Origin: Microbulbifer celer
GTDB lineage: Bacteria; Pseudomonadota; Gammaproteobacteria; Pseudomonadales; Cellvibrionaceae
Length of the DNA stretch: 64,000 bases
Assembly (NCBI RefSeq): GCF_020991125.1
Contig: NZ_CP087715.1
Span: 1,143,501-1,207,500, forward strand
Direction of reading: 5' to 3'
Part shown: positions 1 to 7,284 of the stretch, piece after piece
Numbering within the stretch: position 1 is the stretch's first letter
How the letters are laid out: every line of letters starts with the position of its first letter
Position numbers and translations under genes: made by a program
Notes under the pieces: model-generated
Database searches by the model: none
What the model was told of the DNA's origin: nothing
The model's input: only the letters and a program-made list of their open reading frames with translations

Positions 1-185
1 GCCGTGGAATGACTGCCTACAGCCTGCTGGAATTCCAGCGTCAATGGTCCGCGACCGCGCAAGGCCTTGGCGGCCCTGGGGCCGCCGCTGCTGTGCTCGG
101 CAAAGCGGCGCTCCACATCCCGTGTGATCCCGGTATACAGGGCGCCGCTATTGGTGCGGATCAGATAGACAAACCAGCAGGACAC
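1..185 (-). CDS. GIY-YIG nuclease-like protein (UPF0213 family), cut by window edge
   Basis: The minus strand reads from a GTG at 183-185, behind a GAGGTGA ribosome site four bases upstream, to the window edge without a stop. The first residues ([20 protein letters not shown]) carry the paired Y-L and Y-T-G-I motifs of the GIY-YIG fold, followed by the R-R-F-x-E-H segment typical of the small single-domain UPF0213/YhbQ group. Only about 61 residues are visible; the family is usually 80-100 residues. Members are small DNA-processing nuclease homologues of poorly known role. It is divergent from arsR, and the arsenic operator lies between them. Confidence 0.85.
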   Translation of the reverse strand, partial: MSCWFVYLIRTNSGALYTGITRDVERRFAEHSSGGPRAAKALRGRGPLTLEFQQAVGSHST

Positions 186-260
186 TTTTCACCTCAAGTT
201 CATGTGCGCTCGACATTGTACCAGTTGGTCTGGCTTGCCTATCTGTATCTGTAGATTTAC

Positions 261-280
261 ATATATGGATATCCATATAT
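261..280. promoter_or_regulatory. Perfect 20-bp palindrome, probable ArsR operator
   Basis: ATATATGGATATCCATATAT is identical to its reverse complement and lies 28 bases before the arsR GTG. ArsR/SmtB repressors bind AT-rich dyads overlapping their own promoters, so this is the likely site of arsenite-relieved autorepression. The dyad is seen directly; the binding is inferred. Confidence 0.75.
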
Positions 281-307
281 AATGTGCAGGACTAATTACT
301 GGTCAAT

Positions 308-664
308 GTGAAGCCACCTGGAGATCTCTTGGTTACCCCAGTTCAATTGTTCAAGTGCCTGGCCGATGAAACCCGCCTGCAGCTGGTAATGCTGATGCAG
401 GCCGAAGGGGAGCTCTGTGTATGTGAGTTGGTGGCCGCCATGGAGGAATCCCAGCCGAAAATTTCCCGGCACCTGGCGCAGTTGCGCAACTGCGGTCTGC
501 TGCAGGATAACCGCCGCGGCCAATGGGTGTACTACGCCCTTCATCCAGATCTGCCCGATTGGGCAAGTGCCGTCCTGAATGCATCTACAGACGCCGATCC
601 GGCGCGTTTGAAACAGTTGCGAAGCAACCTGAAGGCCATGCCTGATCGCCCGGTCTGTTGCTGA
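308..664 (+). CDS. arsR: ArsR-family arsenite-responsive repressor
   Basis: A winged-helix ArsR/SmtB repressor of about 118 residues that would silence the following arsenic genes until As(III) binds. Residues 15-100 hold the fold, with the D-E-T-R-L start of the first helices and the E-L-C-V-C-E-L motif (Cys37, Cys39), the classic helix-3 arsenite site. The protein ends in a vicinal Cys-Cys pair that could supply a third ligand, as in C-terminal-site ArsR proteins. The GTG at 308 has no clear Shine-Dalgarno sequence. An in-frame TTG at 329, five bases after GGAG, is an equally good or better start and gives 111 residues. It is first in arsR-arsC-acr3-arsH. Confidence 0.93.
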   Translation: MKPPGDLLVTPVQLFKCLADETRLQLVMLMQAEGELCVCELVAAMEESQPKISRHLAQLRNCGLLQDNRRGQWVYYALHPDLPDWASAVLNASTDADPARLKQLRSNLKAMPDRPVCC

Positions 665-699
665 AAATACGGCTGAATATAAAAGGGAAAAAGTACACC

Positions 700-1173
700 A
701 TGAACATTCTTTATATCTGCACCCACAATCGCTGCCGTAGCATCCTGAGTGAAGCCATTACCAATGATATTGGAGGAGGGCGTATTCAGGCTTTCAGCGC
801 CGGCAGCCAGCCCAGTGGTGAAGTACATCCACTGTCGATCCGTTACCTGCAGGAGCGGGGCATTGATACCGCCGGCCTGAAGAGCCAATCCTGGGATGTA
901 TTTGAAACGGAGCCGCTGGATGTGGTGGTGACGGTCTGTGACAGCGCGGCCAATGAAAGTTGCCCGATTTGGCTCGGTGAGTCGCTCAAGGTGCACTGGG
1001 GGCTGCCGGACCCATCGAAACTGGAAGGCAGTGAAGAAGAAATCGAAGCCGCGTTCTATCGGGTGATGGACACCATCGAGCGCCGGGTGGAAGGCTTGTT
1101 GTCGTTGGATTTGGGCAGTCTTTCCCCTGAGCAATTGCGGGCGGAGCTGGAAAAAATCGCCGCGGTGCAATAA
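700..1173 (+). CDS. arsC: Arsenate reductase, low-molecular-weight phosphatase type
   Basis: Reduces arsenate to arsenite in the cytoplasm so that the adjacent Acr3 pump can export it. The N-terminus carries the P-loop C-x5-R (Cys7 to Arg13, CTHNRCR). Cys80 and Cys88 are placed like the Cys82/Cys89 relay pair of thioredoxin-coupled ArsC, and the general acid Asp lies in the L-P-D-P loop near residue 104. These features fit the thioredoxin-linked class rather than the glutaredoxin class. The start at 700 (157 residues) is chosen because it follows AAAGGGAAA and matches the family N-terminus. A longer reading from 658 would overlap arsR and adds non-conserved residues. Confidence 0.93.
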   Translation: MNILYICTHNRCRSILSEAITNDIGGGRIQAFSAGSQPSGEVHPLSIRYLQERGIDTAGLKSQSWDVFETEPLDVVVTVCDSAANESCPIWLGESLKVHWGLPDPSKLEGSEEEIEAAFYRVMDTIERRVEGLLSLDLGSLSPEQLRAELEKIAAVQ

Positions 1174-1209
1174 ACAAAAGGCGCAATAAATAAAAGAGGT
1201 GCAATAAGA

Positions 1210-2229
1210 GTGGGTTTTTTTGAGCGTTTCCTGTCCGTGTGGGTAGGGCTTTGTATTGTCGCCGGTGTGACCCTCGGTGTTGTTTTTCCGGGGCTGTTCC
1301 AATGGTTCGCCTCGCTGGAAGTGGCGCACGTCAATATTCCAGTGGCCATTTTTATCTGGCTGATGATCTACCCGATGATGGTGCAGGTGGATTTCACCTC
1401 CATCCGCGATATCGGCAAAAAACCCAAGGGGCTGATGCTGACCCTGGTGATGAACTGGCTGATCAAGCCGTTCACCATGGCGGCGCTGGGTTGGCTGTTT
1501 TTCCGGGTGATTTTTGCCGACTTGGTAGATCCACAAACAGCCACAGAATATATCGCCGGCATGATCCTGCTGGGTGTTGCGCCCTGTACTGCCATGGTAT
1601 TTGTCTGGAGTCAGCTGACCCGCGGTGATGCCAACTACACCCTGGTGCAGGTCTCGGTGAACGATGTGATCATGATCTTCGCGTTTGCCCCCATTGCCGC
1701 ATTTCTACTGGGGGTGAGTGATGTCACCGTGCCCTGGGATACGTTGCTGCTGTCTGTAGTGCTGTATGTGTTGATTCCCCTGATTGCCGGTGTCCTTACG
1801 CGACGTGCGCTGGATTCACGCAACGATCATTCCCGACTGAACCATTTTCTGGAAACGGTGAAACCGATTTCCATTGGTGGTTTGCTGGCTACGGTGGTGC
1901 TGCTGTTCGGGTTTCAGGCGGAGACCATTCTTGGTAATCCGCTGGCCATTGTGCTGATTGCGATTCCGCTACTGATCCAGACCTACGGTATTTTTGCCGT
2001 GTCCTATGGGGCGGCACGGGCGATGAAGCTGCCGCACAATATCGCTGCACCGGGCTGTATGATTGCCACATCCAATTTCTTTGAACTGGCAGTGGCGGTG
2101 GCCATTTCACTGTTCGGTCTCAACTCCGGCGCCGCATTGGCGACGGTGGTCGGCGTATTGGTGGAAGTGCCGGTGATGTTGAGTCTGGTGGCCTTTGCCA
2201 ATCGCACCCGTCACTATTTTGAGGAGTAA
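1210..2229 (+). CDS. acr3: Acr3-family arsenite efflux transporter
   Basis: An inner-membrane arsenite exporter of 339 residues with about ten hydrophobic segments. The conserved [10 protein letters not shown] motif in the fourth segment (Cys126) is the substrate-binding signature of Acr3 (BASS superfamily, unrelated to ArsB). It starts at GTG 1210 after AGAGG. It follows arsC by 36 bases and its TAA overlaps the arsH ATG (TAATG), so the genes are translationally coupled. Acr3 with ArsC and ArsH is a standard proteobacterial arsenic set. Confidence 0.95.
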   Translation: MGFFERFLSVWVGLCIVAGVTLGVVFPGLFQWFASLEVAHVNIPVAIFIWLMIYPMMVQVDFTSIRDIGKKPKGLMLTLVMNWLIKPFTMAALGWLFFRVIFADLVDPQTATEYIAGMILLGVAPCTAMVFVWSQLTRGDANYTLVQVSVNDVIMIFAFAPIAAFLLGVSDVTVPWDTLLLSVVLYVLIPLIAGVLTRRALDSRNDHSRLNHFLETVKPISIGGLLATVVLLFGFQAETILGNPLAIVLIAIPLLIQTYGIFAVSYGAARAMKLPHNIAAPGCMIATSNFFELAVAVAISLFGLNSGAALATVVGVLVEVPVMLSLVAFANRTRHYFEE

Positions 2230-2948
2230 TGATGTCTCTGGAAGATATGCCAAATATCGATGTAGAAAGCCTGCAGCCGATTGATGGTGAAAAACTGTTT
2301 GGTGGTGAGCGTGTGCAGACGCGTCCTAAAATCCTGCTGTTGTACGGATCAGTGAGACAGCGCTCGTTCAGCCGTCTGGCCACTGAAGAGGCTGCCCGTA
2401 TCCTGGAGTTTTTCGGTGCGGAAACCCGTACCTTCAATCCGTCCGGTCTTCCGTTGCCGGACGACGCCGATGACCAGCATCCGAAGGTGCAGGAGTTGCG
2501 CGAACTGGCGCAGTGGTGTGAGGGTATGGTGTGGTGTAGTCCGGAGCGTCACGGTGCCATGACCGCTATCATGAAAGCGCAGATCGACTGGATTCCGCTG
2601 GCTCTGCAGGGCGTTCGTCCCACTCAGGGCAAGACATTGGCCGTGATGGAAGTCAGCGGTGGTTCGCAGTCGTTCAACGCGGTGAATCAGATGCGGGTAC
2701 TGGGCCGTTGGATGCGGATGTTCACTATCCCCAATCAGTCGTCCATTCCCAAAGCCTGGCTGGAGTTCGACGACAACGACCGTCTGAAACCTTCGTCGCT
2801 GTATGATCGTGTGGTGGATGTGATGGAAGAGCTGGTGAAGTTCACATTGCTATTGCGGGATCGTAAAGACTATCTGGTGGATCGTTACTCCGAGCGCAAG
2901 GAAAGCGCGGAGGCGTTTCGCAAGCGGATTGATCAGCGTTCGATGTGA
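2229..2948 (+). CDS. arsH: ArsH, NADPH-dependent FMN reductase for organoarsenicals
   Basis: A flavodoxin-like oxidoreductase of 239 residues. The phosphate-binding [10 protein letters not shown] motif near residue 40 and the following [11 protein letters not shown] segment are diagnostic of ArsH rather than of generic NADPH-FMN reductases. Studied homologues oxidise trivalent methylarsenicals and reduce quinones, dyes or Cr(VI). A second ATG directly follows the first, so the start may be 2229 or 2232. It closes the operon and faces the radical SAM gene across only 37 bases; no terminator is obvious there. Confidence 0.95.
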   Translation: MMSLEDMPNIDVESLQPIDGEKLFGGERVQTRPKILLLYGSVRQRSFSRLATEEAARILEFFGAETRTFNPSGLPLPDDADDQHPKVQELRELAQWCEGMVWCSPERHGAMTAIMKAQIDWIPLALQGVRPTQGKTLAVMEVSGGSQSFNAVNQMRVLGRWMRMFTIPNQSSIPKAWLEFDDNDRLKPSSLYDRVVDVMEELVKFTLLLRDRKDYLVDRYSERKESAEAFRKRIDQRSM

Positions 2949-2985
2949 ATGAACGCTTCCTGATTCAAACCTTTGATGCAAGCCT

Positions 2986-4074
2986 TTAAAACAGGCTCTG
3001 CTGATCCCCGGCCCGGGGTGGCAGGGTAAACCGCGCGCAATCCAGATCCAGCTTGCGCTGGTTCAGGCCCAGTTTGCGGCAGTGCACGCGAAAGCGTTGC
3101 TGCAGCAACTGGGCAAATACACCGGTACCGCGTTGCCTTTCTCCAAAGCCGCTCTGGTAGTCCTTACCGTCGCGGCTTTGCTGCACGATACTCATCACAT
3201 GCTCTGCCCGTTGCGGGTAGTGTTCCCTCAGCCACTGTCGAAACAGCGGCGCCACTTCGAATGGCAGGCGTAGCAAAATGTAGGCTGCGTGAATTGCGCC
3301 GGCATTGCTGGCAGCACTCAAAATGCCTTCCAGCTCACTGTCATTCAGTGCCGGAATCACTGGTGCAGCCATTACCGCCGTGGGAATGCCCGCGCTGCTC
3401 AGGGCCTCAATGGTGCGCAGCCGCGCCGCGGGGCCAGCAGTGCGGGGCTCCAGGCGGCGTTTCAGGTCGTTATCCAGCGTGGTCACACTGATGGCCACGT
3501 GGGCCAGATTGTCTTCTGCCATCTCCTGCAGAATCGGCAGGTCGCGTAAAATCAGCTGACTCTTGGTGACGATGGTGATCGGGTGCTGATATCGCTGCAG
3601 GGTTTCCAGAATCTGCCGGGTGATCCGCTTGTCTTTTTCCAGCGGTTGATAGGGGTCGGTGTTGGTGCCCAGCGCGATAGGGCTGCACTGATAGCTCTTC
3701 TTGCGTAACGCCTGCTCCAGTAATTCCGCCGCATTGGGCTTGTAGAACAGCCGGGTCTCGAAATCGAGCCCGGGGGACAGGTCCATATAAGCGTGGGCGG
3801 GGCGGGCATAGCAATAGGTACAACCATGCTCACAGCCTCGGTAAGGGTTGATCGACTGGCTGAAGGGTAGATCCGGAGAGTTGTTGCTGGCGATGATGGA
3901 CTTCGCTTTTTCCTCGATGGCGATCGTGGGAATGCGCTCGAGAGGCTCCATCTCCGTCAGCCAGCCATCGCTCTCCCGGGTGCTCACCTGATCCACAAAG
4001 CGGCCGGCGAGGTTGCTGACGGCACCGCGGCCCTTGTGTCTTTGCGGGGGAGAGTTGGGGTCTTCGTTCGCCAC
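2986..4074 (-). CDS. Radical SAM protein, PA0069 family, under a LexA box
   Basis: A radical SAM enzyme of 362 residues distantly related to spore photoproduct lyase. The iron-sulfur motif C-E-H-G-C-T-Y-C (CxxxCxxC) is preceded by the N-P-Y-R-G segment and followed by Y-A-R-P, as in the PA0069 family. Its chemistry is unknown. The start is taken as GTG 4074 (V-A-N-E-D-P-N-S), because the upstream frame would run through a LexA box and a region with no family similarity. The SOS box is 23 bases upstream. I recall PA0069 being listed among LexA-controlled genes of Pseudomonas aeruginosa, so a DNA-damage role is plausible. Its N-terminal codons and promoter recur, decayed, at 7119-7271. Confidence 0.85.
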   Translation of the reverse strand: MANEDPNSPPQRHKGRGAVSNLAGRFVDQVSTRESDGWLTEMEPLERIPTIAIEEKAKSIIASNNSPDLPFSQSINPYRGCEHGCTYCYARPAHAYMDLSPGLDFETRLFYKPNAAELLEQALRKKSYQCSPIALGTNTDPYQPLEKDKRITRQILETLQRYQHPITIVTKSQLILRDLPILQEMAEDNLAHVAISVTTLDNDLKRRLEPRTAGPAARLRTIEALSSAGIPTAVMAAPVIPALNDSELEGILSAASNAGAIHAAYILLRLPFEVAPLFRQWLREHYPQRAEHVMSIVQQSRDGKDYQSGFGERQRGTGVFAQLLQQRFRVHCRKLGLNQRKLDLDCARFTLPPRAGDQQSLF

Positions 4075-4183
4075 GGAGATAGCCTGTGCATAAGTGTACT
4101 GTATTAATGTACAGTTTATGGCGCCGTCGGCGGCTATGCAATATCGCAGCGGAGCACATGCAATGACTGCGAAACCAACAATC
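4034..4183. repeat. Imperfect direct repeat, copy A (radical SAM 5' end plus promoter)
   Basis: This segment recurs at 7119-7271 in the same orientation with scattered substitutions and a few indels; by eye well over 80 percent of bases match. It covers the first codons of the radical SAM gene, its LexA box and the leader up to CCAACAATCAC. The two copies bracket the PtsJ-like/DapA-like block. Confidence 0.85.
4097..4116. promoter_or_regulatory. LexA (SOS) box upstream of radical SAM gene
   Basis: TACTGTATTAATGTACAGTT contains the CTGT-N8-ACAG core (4099-4114) with the AT-rich centre and flanking TA of gammaproteobacterial SOS boxes. It lies 23 bases before the radical SAM start on the minus strand, a normal place for LexA repression. 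Confidence 0.85.
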
Positions 4184-4221
4184 ACGGAGTGGTTGGGCGG
4201 ACAGGTGCTGTTCTTCTGGCG

Positions 4222-5526
4222 TTATGGCGAATGCGCGAGGCTCGATCCCAGATCCTCAGCAAAGCGTTGTGCCTGACCGTCCTGAAGCTCGGATACTGTG
4301 ACCCGGATTGCTTGAATCGAGTCTTGCACCTCAAAAGCGCTTCCCAGCCGAACCAGCCAGCCTTTTTTGGCGAGATCGTAGGCCACATCTTTCGCGTCCT
4401 TGGGCAGCGGCACCCATACATTAAAACCTCCTGTGGAAGGTGACACTTCAATTCCTTTGGCCTGCAGCGCGTTGCATAATTCTTCACGTCGGCGCGCGTA
4501 CTCGCTGCGCGCCTTGTCGAGTCGCTTGCGAACATCCTCTGAGGACAAGCAGGTGCCAACGAGCGCCTGAAGAATATGACTGACCCACGTCATACCTGGT
4601 GCCAGTCGGGTTCGCAGCCGGGCCGCAGTTGCCGGATCGCAGGCCACGAAGGCAAGGCGTAGGTCTGGACCTAAACCTTTGGAAACAGAGCGTACCAGAG
4701 CCCAGCGAGCCGTTGTGGCGGGGATGATTGAGTGATACGGCGTCTCAGCCAGCAGGGCAAAGTGGTCATCGACTATGATCAGCACATTCGGATGTGCCGC
4801 GAGAATTTCCTTCAATGTATTCGCGCGAAGCTTGGACATGCTGCACCCCGTCGGATTGTGAGCACGGGGCGTGATCAGCACTGCCCGCACGCCCTTGTCC
4901 AAAGCCCTTTTTAATGCCTCGGGACACATTCCCTCGTCGTCAATTGCAATACCTACTGCCTGCATACCGGCCAAACGTAGGGCATTGATAGTACCCAGGA
5001 AGCAAGGATCTTCCACGGCCACTTGGTCGCCGGGCACCAAGTGTGCAACCGCCAGGCGCTCGATTGCGTCCACGGCGCCATTTGTTAACTCCAACTCGTG
5101 ATCGGACGGACAATCCAGGTTGAACCAGCTACGTCCCAGCTGGCGCAACTCAGGAAGGATGGTGTCCTCCCCATACAGAAACGGCCTGGGCAGGCCGCCG
5201 GCGAGTAACGACTGTGGCTCGGGCAGCCACTGCCGATTAGGGTTGCCGTGGGCGAGATCGATCAATGCTGTTCCGAAACTCAATCCCTCCTGCTCACCTG
5301 CCCGGGGCGGCGCGCAGATGGTGGTGCCCAAGCGTCCACGGGTGACGGCAATACCTGCTTTGGCCAAACGCTTGTATGCCGCCGCGACCGTATTGCGGTT
5401 CACGTTGAGCGTTTCCGCCAACGCTCGCACGGGCGGCAGTGAATCACCGGGCTGCAGGTTGCCATTCTGCACCAGCGCGCGGATACAGTTGGATATCTCC
5501 TGAGCGGTCTTTCCTGCTATCTTCAT
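4222..5526 (-). CDS. MocR/GntR-type PLP-binding regulator, PtsJ-like
   Basis: A 434-residue fusion of an N-terminal GntR winged helix (about residues 5-72, with L-P-P-V-R-x-L-A and N-R-N-T-V-A-A-A-Y) and a fold-type I aminotransferase domain (about 90-430). The PLP lysine is in S-V-S-K-G-L-G (Lys283), with N-P-T-G at 224-227 and the pyridine-contacting Asp near 253. The start M-K-I-A-G-K-T-A resembles enterobacterial PtsJ, a MocR repressor linked to vitamin B6 salvage. Here the divergent neighbour is a DapA-family gene, its likely target. The dyad at 5531-5562 between the two starts is a candidate operator. It probably entered with the repeat-bracketed block. Confidence 0.87.
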   Translation of the reverse strand: MKIAGKTAQEISNCIRALVQNGNLQPGDSLPPVRALAETLNVNRNTVAAAYKRLAKAGIAVTRGRLGTTICAPPRAGEQEGLSFGTALIDLAHGNPNRQWLPEPQSLLAGGLPRPFLYGEDTILPELRQLGRSWFNLDCPSDHELELTNGAVDAIERLAVAHLVPGDQVAVEDPCFLGTINALRLAGMQAVGIAIDDEGMCPEALKRALDKGVRAVLITPRAHNPTGCSMSKLRANTLKEILAAHPNVLIIVDDHFALLAETPYHSIIPATTARWALVRSVSKGLGPDLRLAFVACDPATAARLRTRLAPGMTWVSHILQALVGTCLSSEDVRKRLDKARSEYARRREELCNALQAKGIEVSPSTGGFNVWVPLPKDAKDVAYDLAKKGWLVRLGSAFEVQDSIQAIRVTVSELQDGQAQRFAEDLGSSLAHSP

Positions 5527-5530
5527 TTTT

Positions 5531-5562
5531 GTCCTATGACAATATATATAAAAACATAAGAC
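5531..5562. promoter_or_regulatory. Candidate MocR operator in divergent promoter
   Basis: GTCCTATG at 5531-5538 faces CATAAGAC at 5555-5562 across an AT-rich 16-base spacer, an inverted repeat with one mismatch. A shorter dyad TTGTC-CTAT-GACAA overlaps its left half. It sits between the regulator start (5526) and the DapA-like start (5634). Confidence 0.5.
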
Positions 5563-5633
5563 GATGTTACCCTATGCTCAGATGAAGAAAAATGGTGGCC
5601 TCTTCACTGCCATTGACACGAGGACAATCAATC

Positions 5634-6527
5634 ATGTTTTCCGGCCTCAGCGCATTTCCCTTGACTCCCATGAATGAGAGCGGCATTGACGAAGCAGCAT
5701 TCGTCCGCCTTATCGAGCGCCTGGCTGATGCCAGCGTCGATTCCATCGGCGCCCTGGGGTCGACGGGCAGCTATGCCTATCTCTCGCGAGCCGAACGTGC
5801 CCGCGTCGTAAAACTGGCGGTGGAACATGCCGGCAACGTGCCGGTGATAGCCGGCATCGGTGCCTTGCGCACGAGCGATGTGCAGGCCCTGTCAGACGAT
5901 GCCCAGAAAGCTGGGGCGAGCGCGGTGCTCTTGGCTCCGATGTCGTACCAGCAGCTGTCCGCCGATGAAGTCTTCGGCCTCTACGAAACCGTGACCCGCT
6001 CTCTATCCGTGCCGCTGTGCGTGTACGACAACCCTGGCACGACGCATTTTGAGTTCAGCTCCGAACTATATGGCCGGATTGCTCAGCTACCGAACGTGCG
6101 TTCCATTAAGATCCCAGGCGTTCCGGCAAACCCCGCAGCGGCCAAAGCGCATATTGAGAGCCTACGCGCCCTGATCCCATCGCACGTGACACTCGGCGTC
6201 AGCGGGGACGCCTCCGCCGCAATGGGCTTGAATTCCGGATGCGAAGCCTGGTATTCGGTAATCGGCGGCCTGTTCCCCAAAACTGCGCTGGCCATCACCC
6301 GCGCCGCACAGGCCGGTGATATGAAGGCGGCCACGCGCCTTTCCGAACGGCTGCAACCTCTGTGGGCACTGTTCGACCAACACGGGGGCAGCCTGCGTGT
6401 CGTCGCGGCCGCGGCGGAGTTGCAAGGGGTGGTAGAACATCCCTGCTTGCCGCTGCCGCTCAAGGCATTGGACGGAACCGGCAGGCAACAGCTCGCCGTG
6501 CTACTTGACGAGCTTGAGCTGGCCTGA
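5634..6527 (+). CDS. Dihydrodipicolinate synthase/N-acetylneuraminate lyase family protein
   Basis: A class I TIM-barrel aldolase of 297 residues, the usual family length. The phosphate/carboxylate loop reads G-S-T-G-S (42-46, a variant of GTTGE), the catalytic Tyr131 is in V-Y-D-N-P-G and the Schiff-base Lys159 is in S-I-K-I-P-G. The loop variant suggests a substrate other than pyruvate plus aspartate semialdehyde, so I do not call it dapA. Start 5634 follows AGGAC by eight bases; an earlier ATG at 5592 lacks a ribosome site. It is divergent from the PtsJ-like regulator, which probably controls it. Confidence 0.87.
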   Translation: MFSGLSAFPLTPMNESGIDEAAFVRLIERLADASVDSIGALGSTGSYAYLSRAERARVVKLAVEHAGNVPVIAGIGALRTSDVQALSDDAQKAGASAVLLAPMSYQQLSADEVFGLYETVTRSLSVPLCVYDNPGTTHFEFSSELYGRIAQLPNVRSIKIPGVPANPAAAKAHIESLRALIPSHVTLGVSGDASAAMGLNSGCEAWYSVIGGLFPKTALAITRAAQAGDMKAATRLSERLQPLWALFDQHGGSLRVVAAAAELQGVVEHPCLPLPLKALDGTGRQQLAVLLDELELA

Positions 6528-6569
6528 TGGGCCACATCGCACCGGGCCTGTTATCGGAGATGTGAGCCA

Positions 6570-6797
6570 TTGGAATGGAGAGCTGTTGCTTCCATGGAAA
6601 CGGGGCGCTGGAATTCGACCGGGAGGTCGGGCCTGATTCACTATGTCATGGCCGCAGCATTGGCGCGCACAGCTGACGGTGGCGCAATGACAGGATGGGA
6701 TGTTCGCATCCCGCTGATGGTTGGGATTGGTCTGATTGGCTGTGCCGTGGGGCTGTCGTTTACTGAGTGGTTCATCGAACGATCTGGAGCGGCATAG
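6570..6797 (+). pseudogene. Probable remnant of an MFS transporter
   Basis: A 75-codon frame. The stretch I-H-Y-V-M-A-A-A-L-A-R-T-A-D-G-G-A resembles the first membrane segment of some MFS permeases. It is followed directly by a hydrophobic segment (P-L-M-V-G-I-G-L-I-G-C-A-V-G-L-S-F) ending W-F-I-E-R-S-G-A-A, like a transporter C-terminus. This would fit an internal deletion joining the two ends of a transporter gene that followed the DapA-like gene. The resemblance is by eye and weak; it may be a chance frame. Confidence 0.3.
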
Positions 6798-7118
6798 GTA
6801 TGCAGAGGAGCGCTGAGTATGCGCCTGTTGGTACCTAAAGTAAGACTTCGCGAAGACGATAAAATCCGGATCAGAGTAATCGCTTCCAAACCGCCGATTT
6901 GCGCTAGAAGTTTGGCGACTTCAACCAAAATTCAGGTGTGGGTTTAGTCTGTGTCCCGACTTTGAATTCATAAATCAACCACTTAATCTGGATACGCCGA
7001 ATTTTTGTGACGTCACTCGGCGTACAAATCGTACGCCCCCCCGGTCAAGGAGCACGATATTAGTGTCGTGGCTGTCGCAGTGCTGGTGGCCAAATTCAGT
7101 GTGCCACTAGATACATCT
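6798..7118. other. Intergenic region without recognised gene
   Basis: About 320 bases between the transporter remnant and repeat copy B. No coding frame is convincing. It holds a GTACGCCG-type motif repeated around 6992-7035 near a TGACGTCA palindrome and a run of seven C at about 7035, but no recognisable promoter. Confidence 0.6.
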
Positions 7119-7271
7119 TCTGTGTTTTTGCAGGGGAGAATTGGGGGCTTCGTTCACCACGGAGATAGCCTGTACATAATTGGCTGTATGAATGTACAGT
7201 TCATGGCGCCGGCGGCGGCTGTGCAATACCGCAGCGGAGCACATACAATGACTGCTAAGCCAACAATCACA
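7119..7271. repeat. Imperfect direct repeat, copy B, with truncated radical SAM start
   Basis: Partner of 4034-4183. Read on the minus strand it encodes a decayed start of the radical SAM gene (V-N-E-A-P-N-S-P-L-Q-K-H-R-R-C-I, then stop), then the promoter region with a LexA box. It ends with ACTGC(T/G)AA(G/A)CCAACAATCAC, after which the ribosome site of the glutamate synthase-like gene begins. In the presumed ancestral layout the radical SAM gene and the glutamate synthase-like gene were divergent neighbours sharing this region. Confidence 0.8.
7184..7199. promoter_or_regulatory. Second LexA-type box (CTGT-N8-ACAG)
   Basis: CTGTATGAATGTACAG keeps the full LexA core inside repeat copy B, 85 bases before the glutamate synthase-like start. 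The radical SAM fragment on its left is broken, so if active it would now act only on the rightward gene. Confidence 0.65.
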
Positions 7272-7284
7272 AGGAAAGGTGGGA

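Noticed and set aside
541..1536. A 331-codon minus-strand frame across arsC and acr3
   Set aside because: It is covered by the well-supported ars operon on the plus strand and has no recognisable domain.
7000..7040. Attachment site or insertion-sequence end near the C run and GTACGCC repeats
   Set aside because: The motifs are short, have no partner at the other side of the island, and no integrase or transposase is present.
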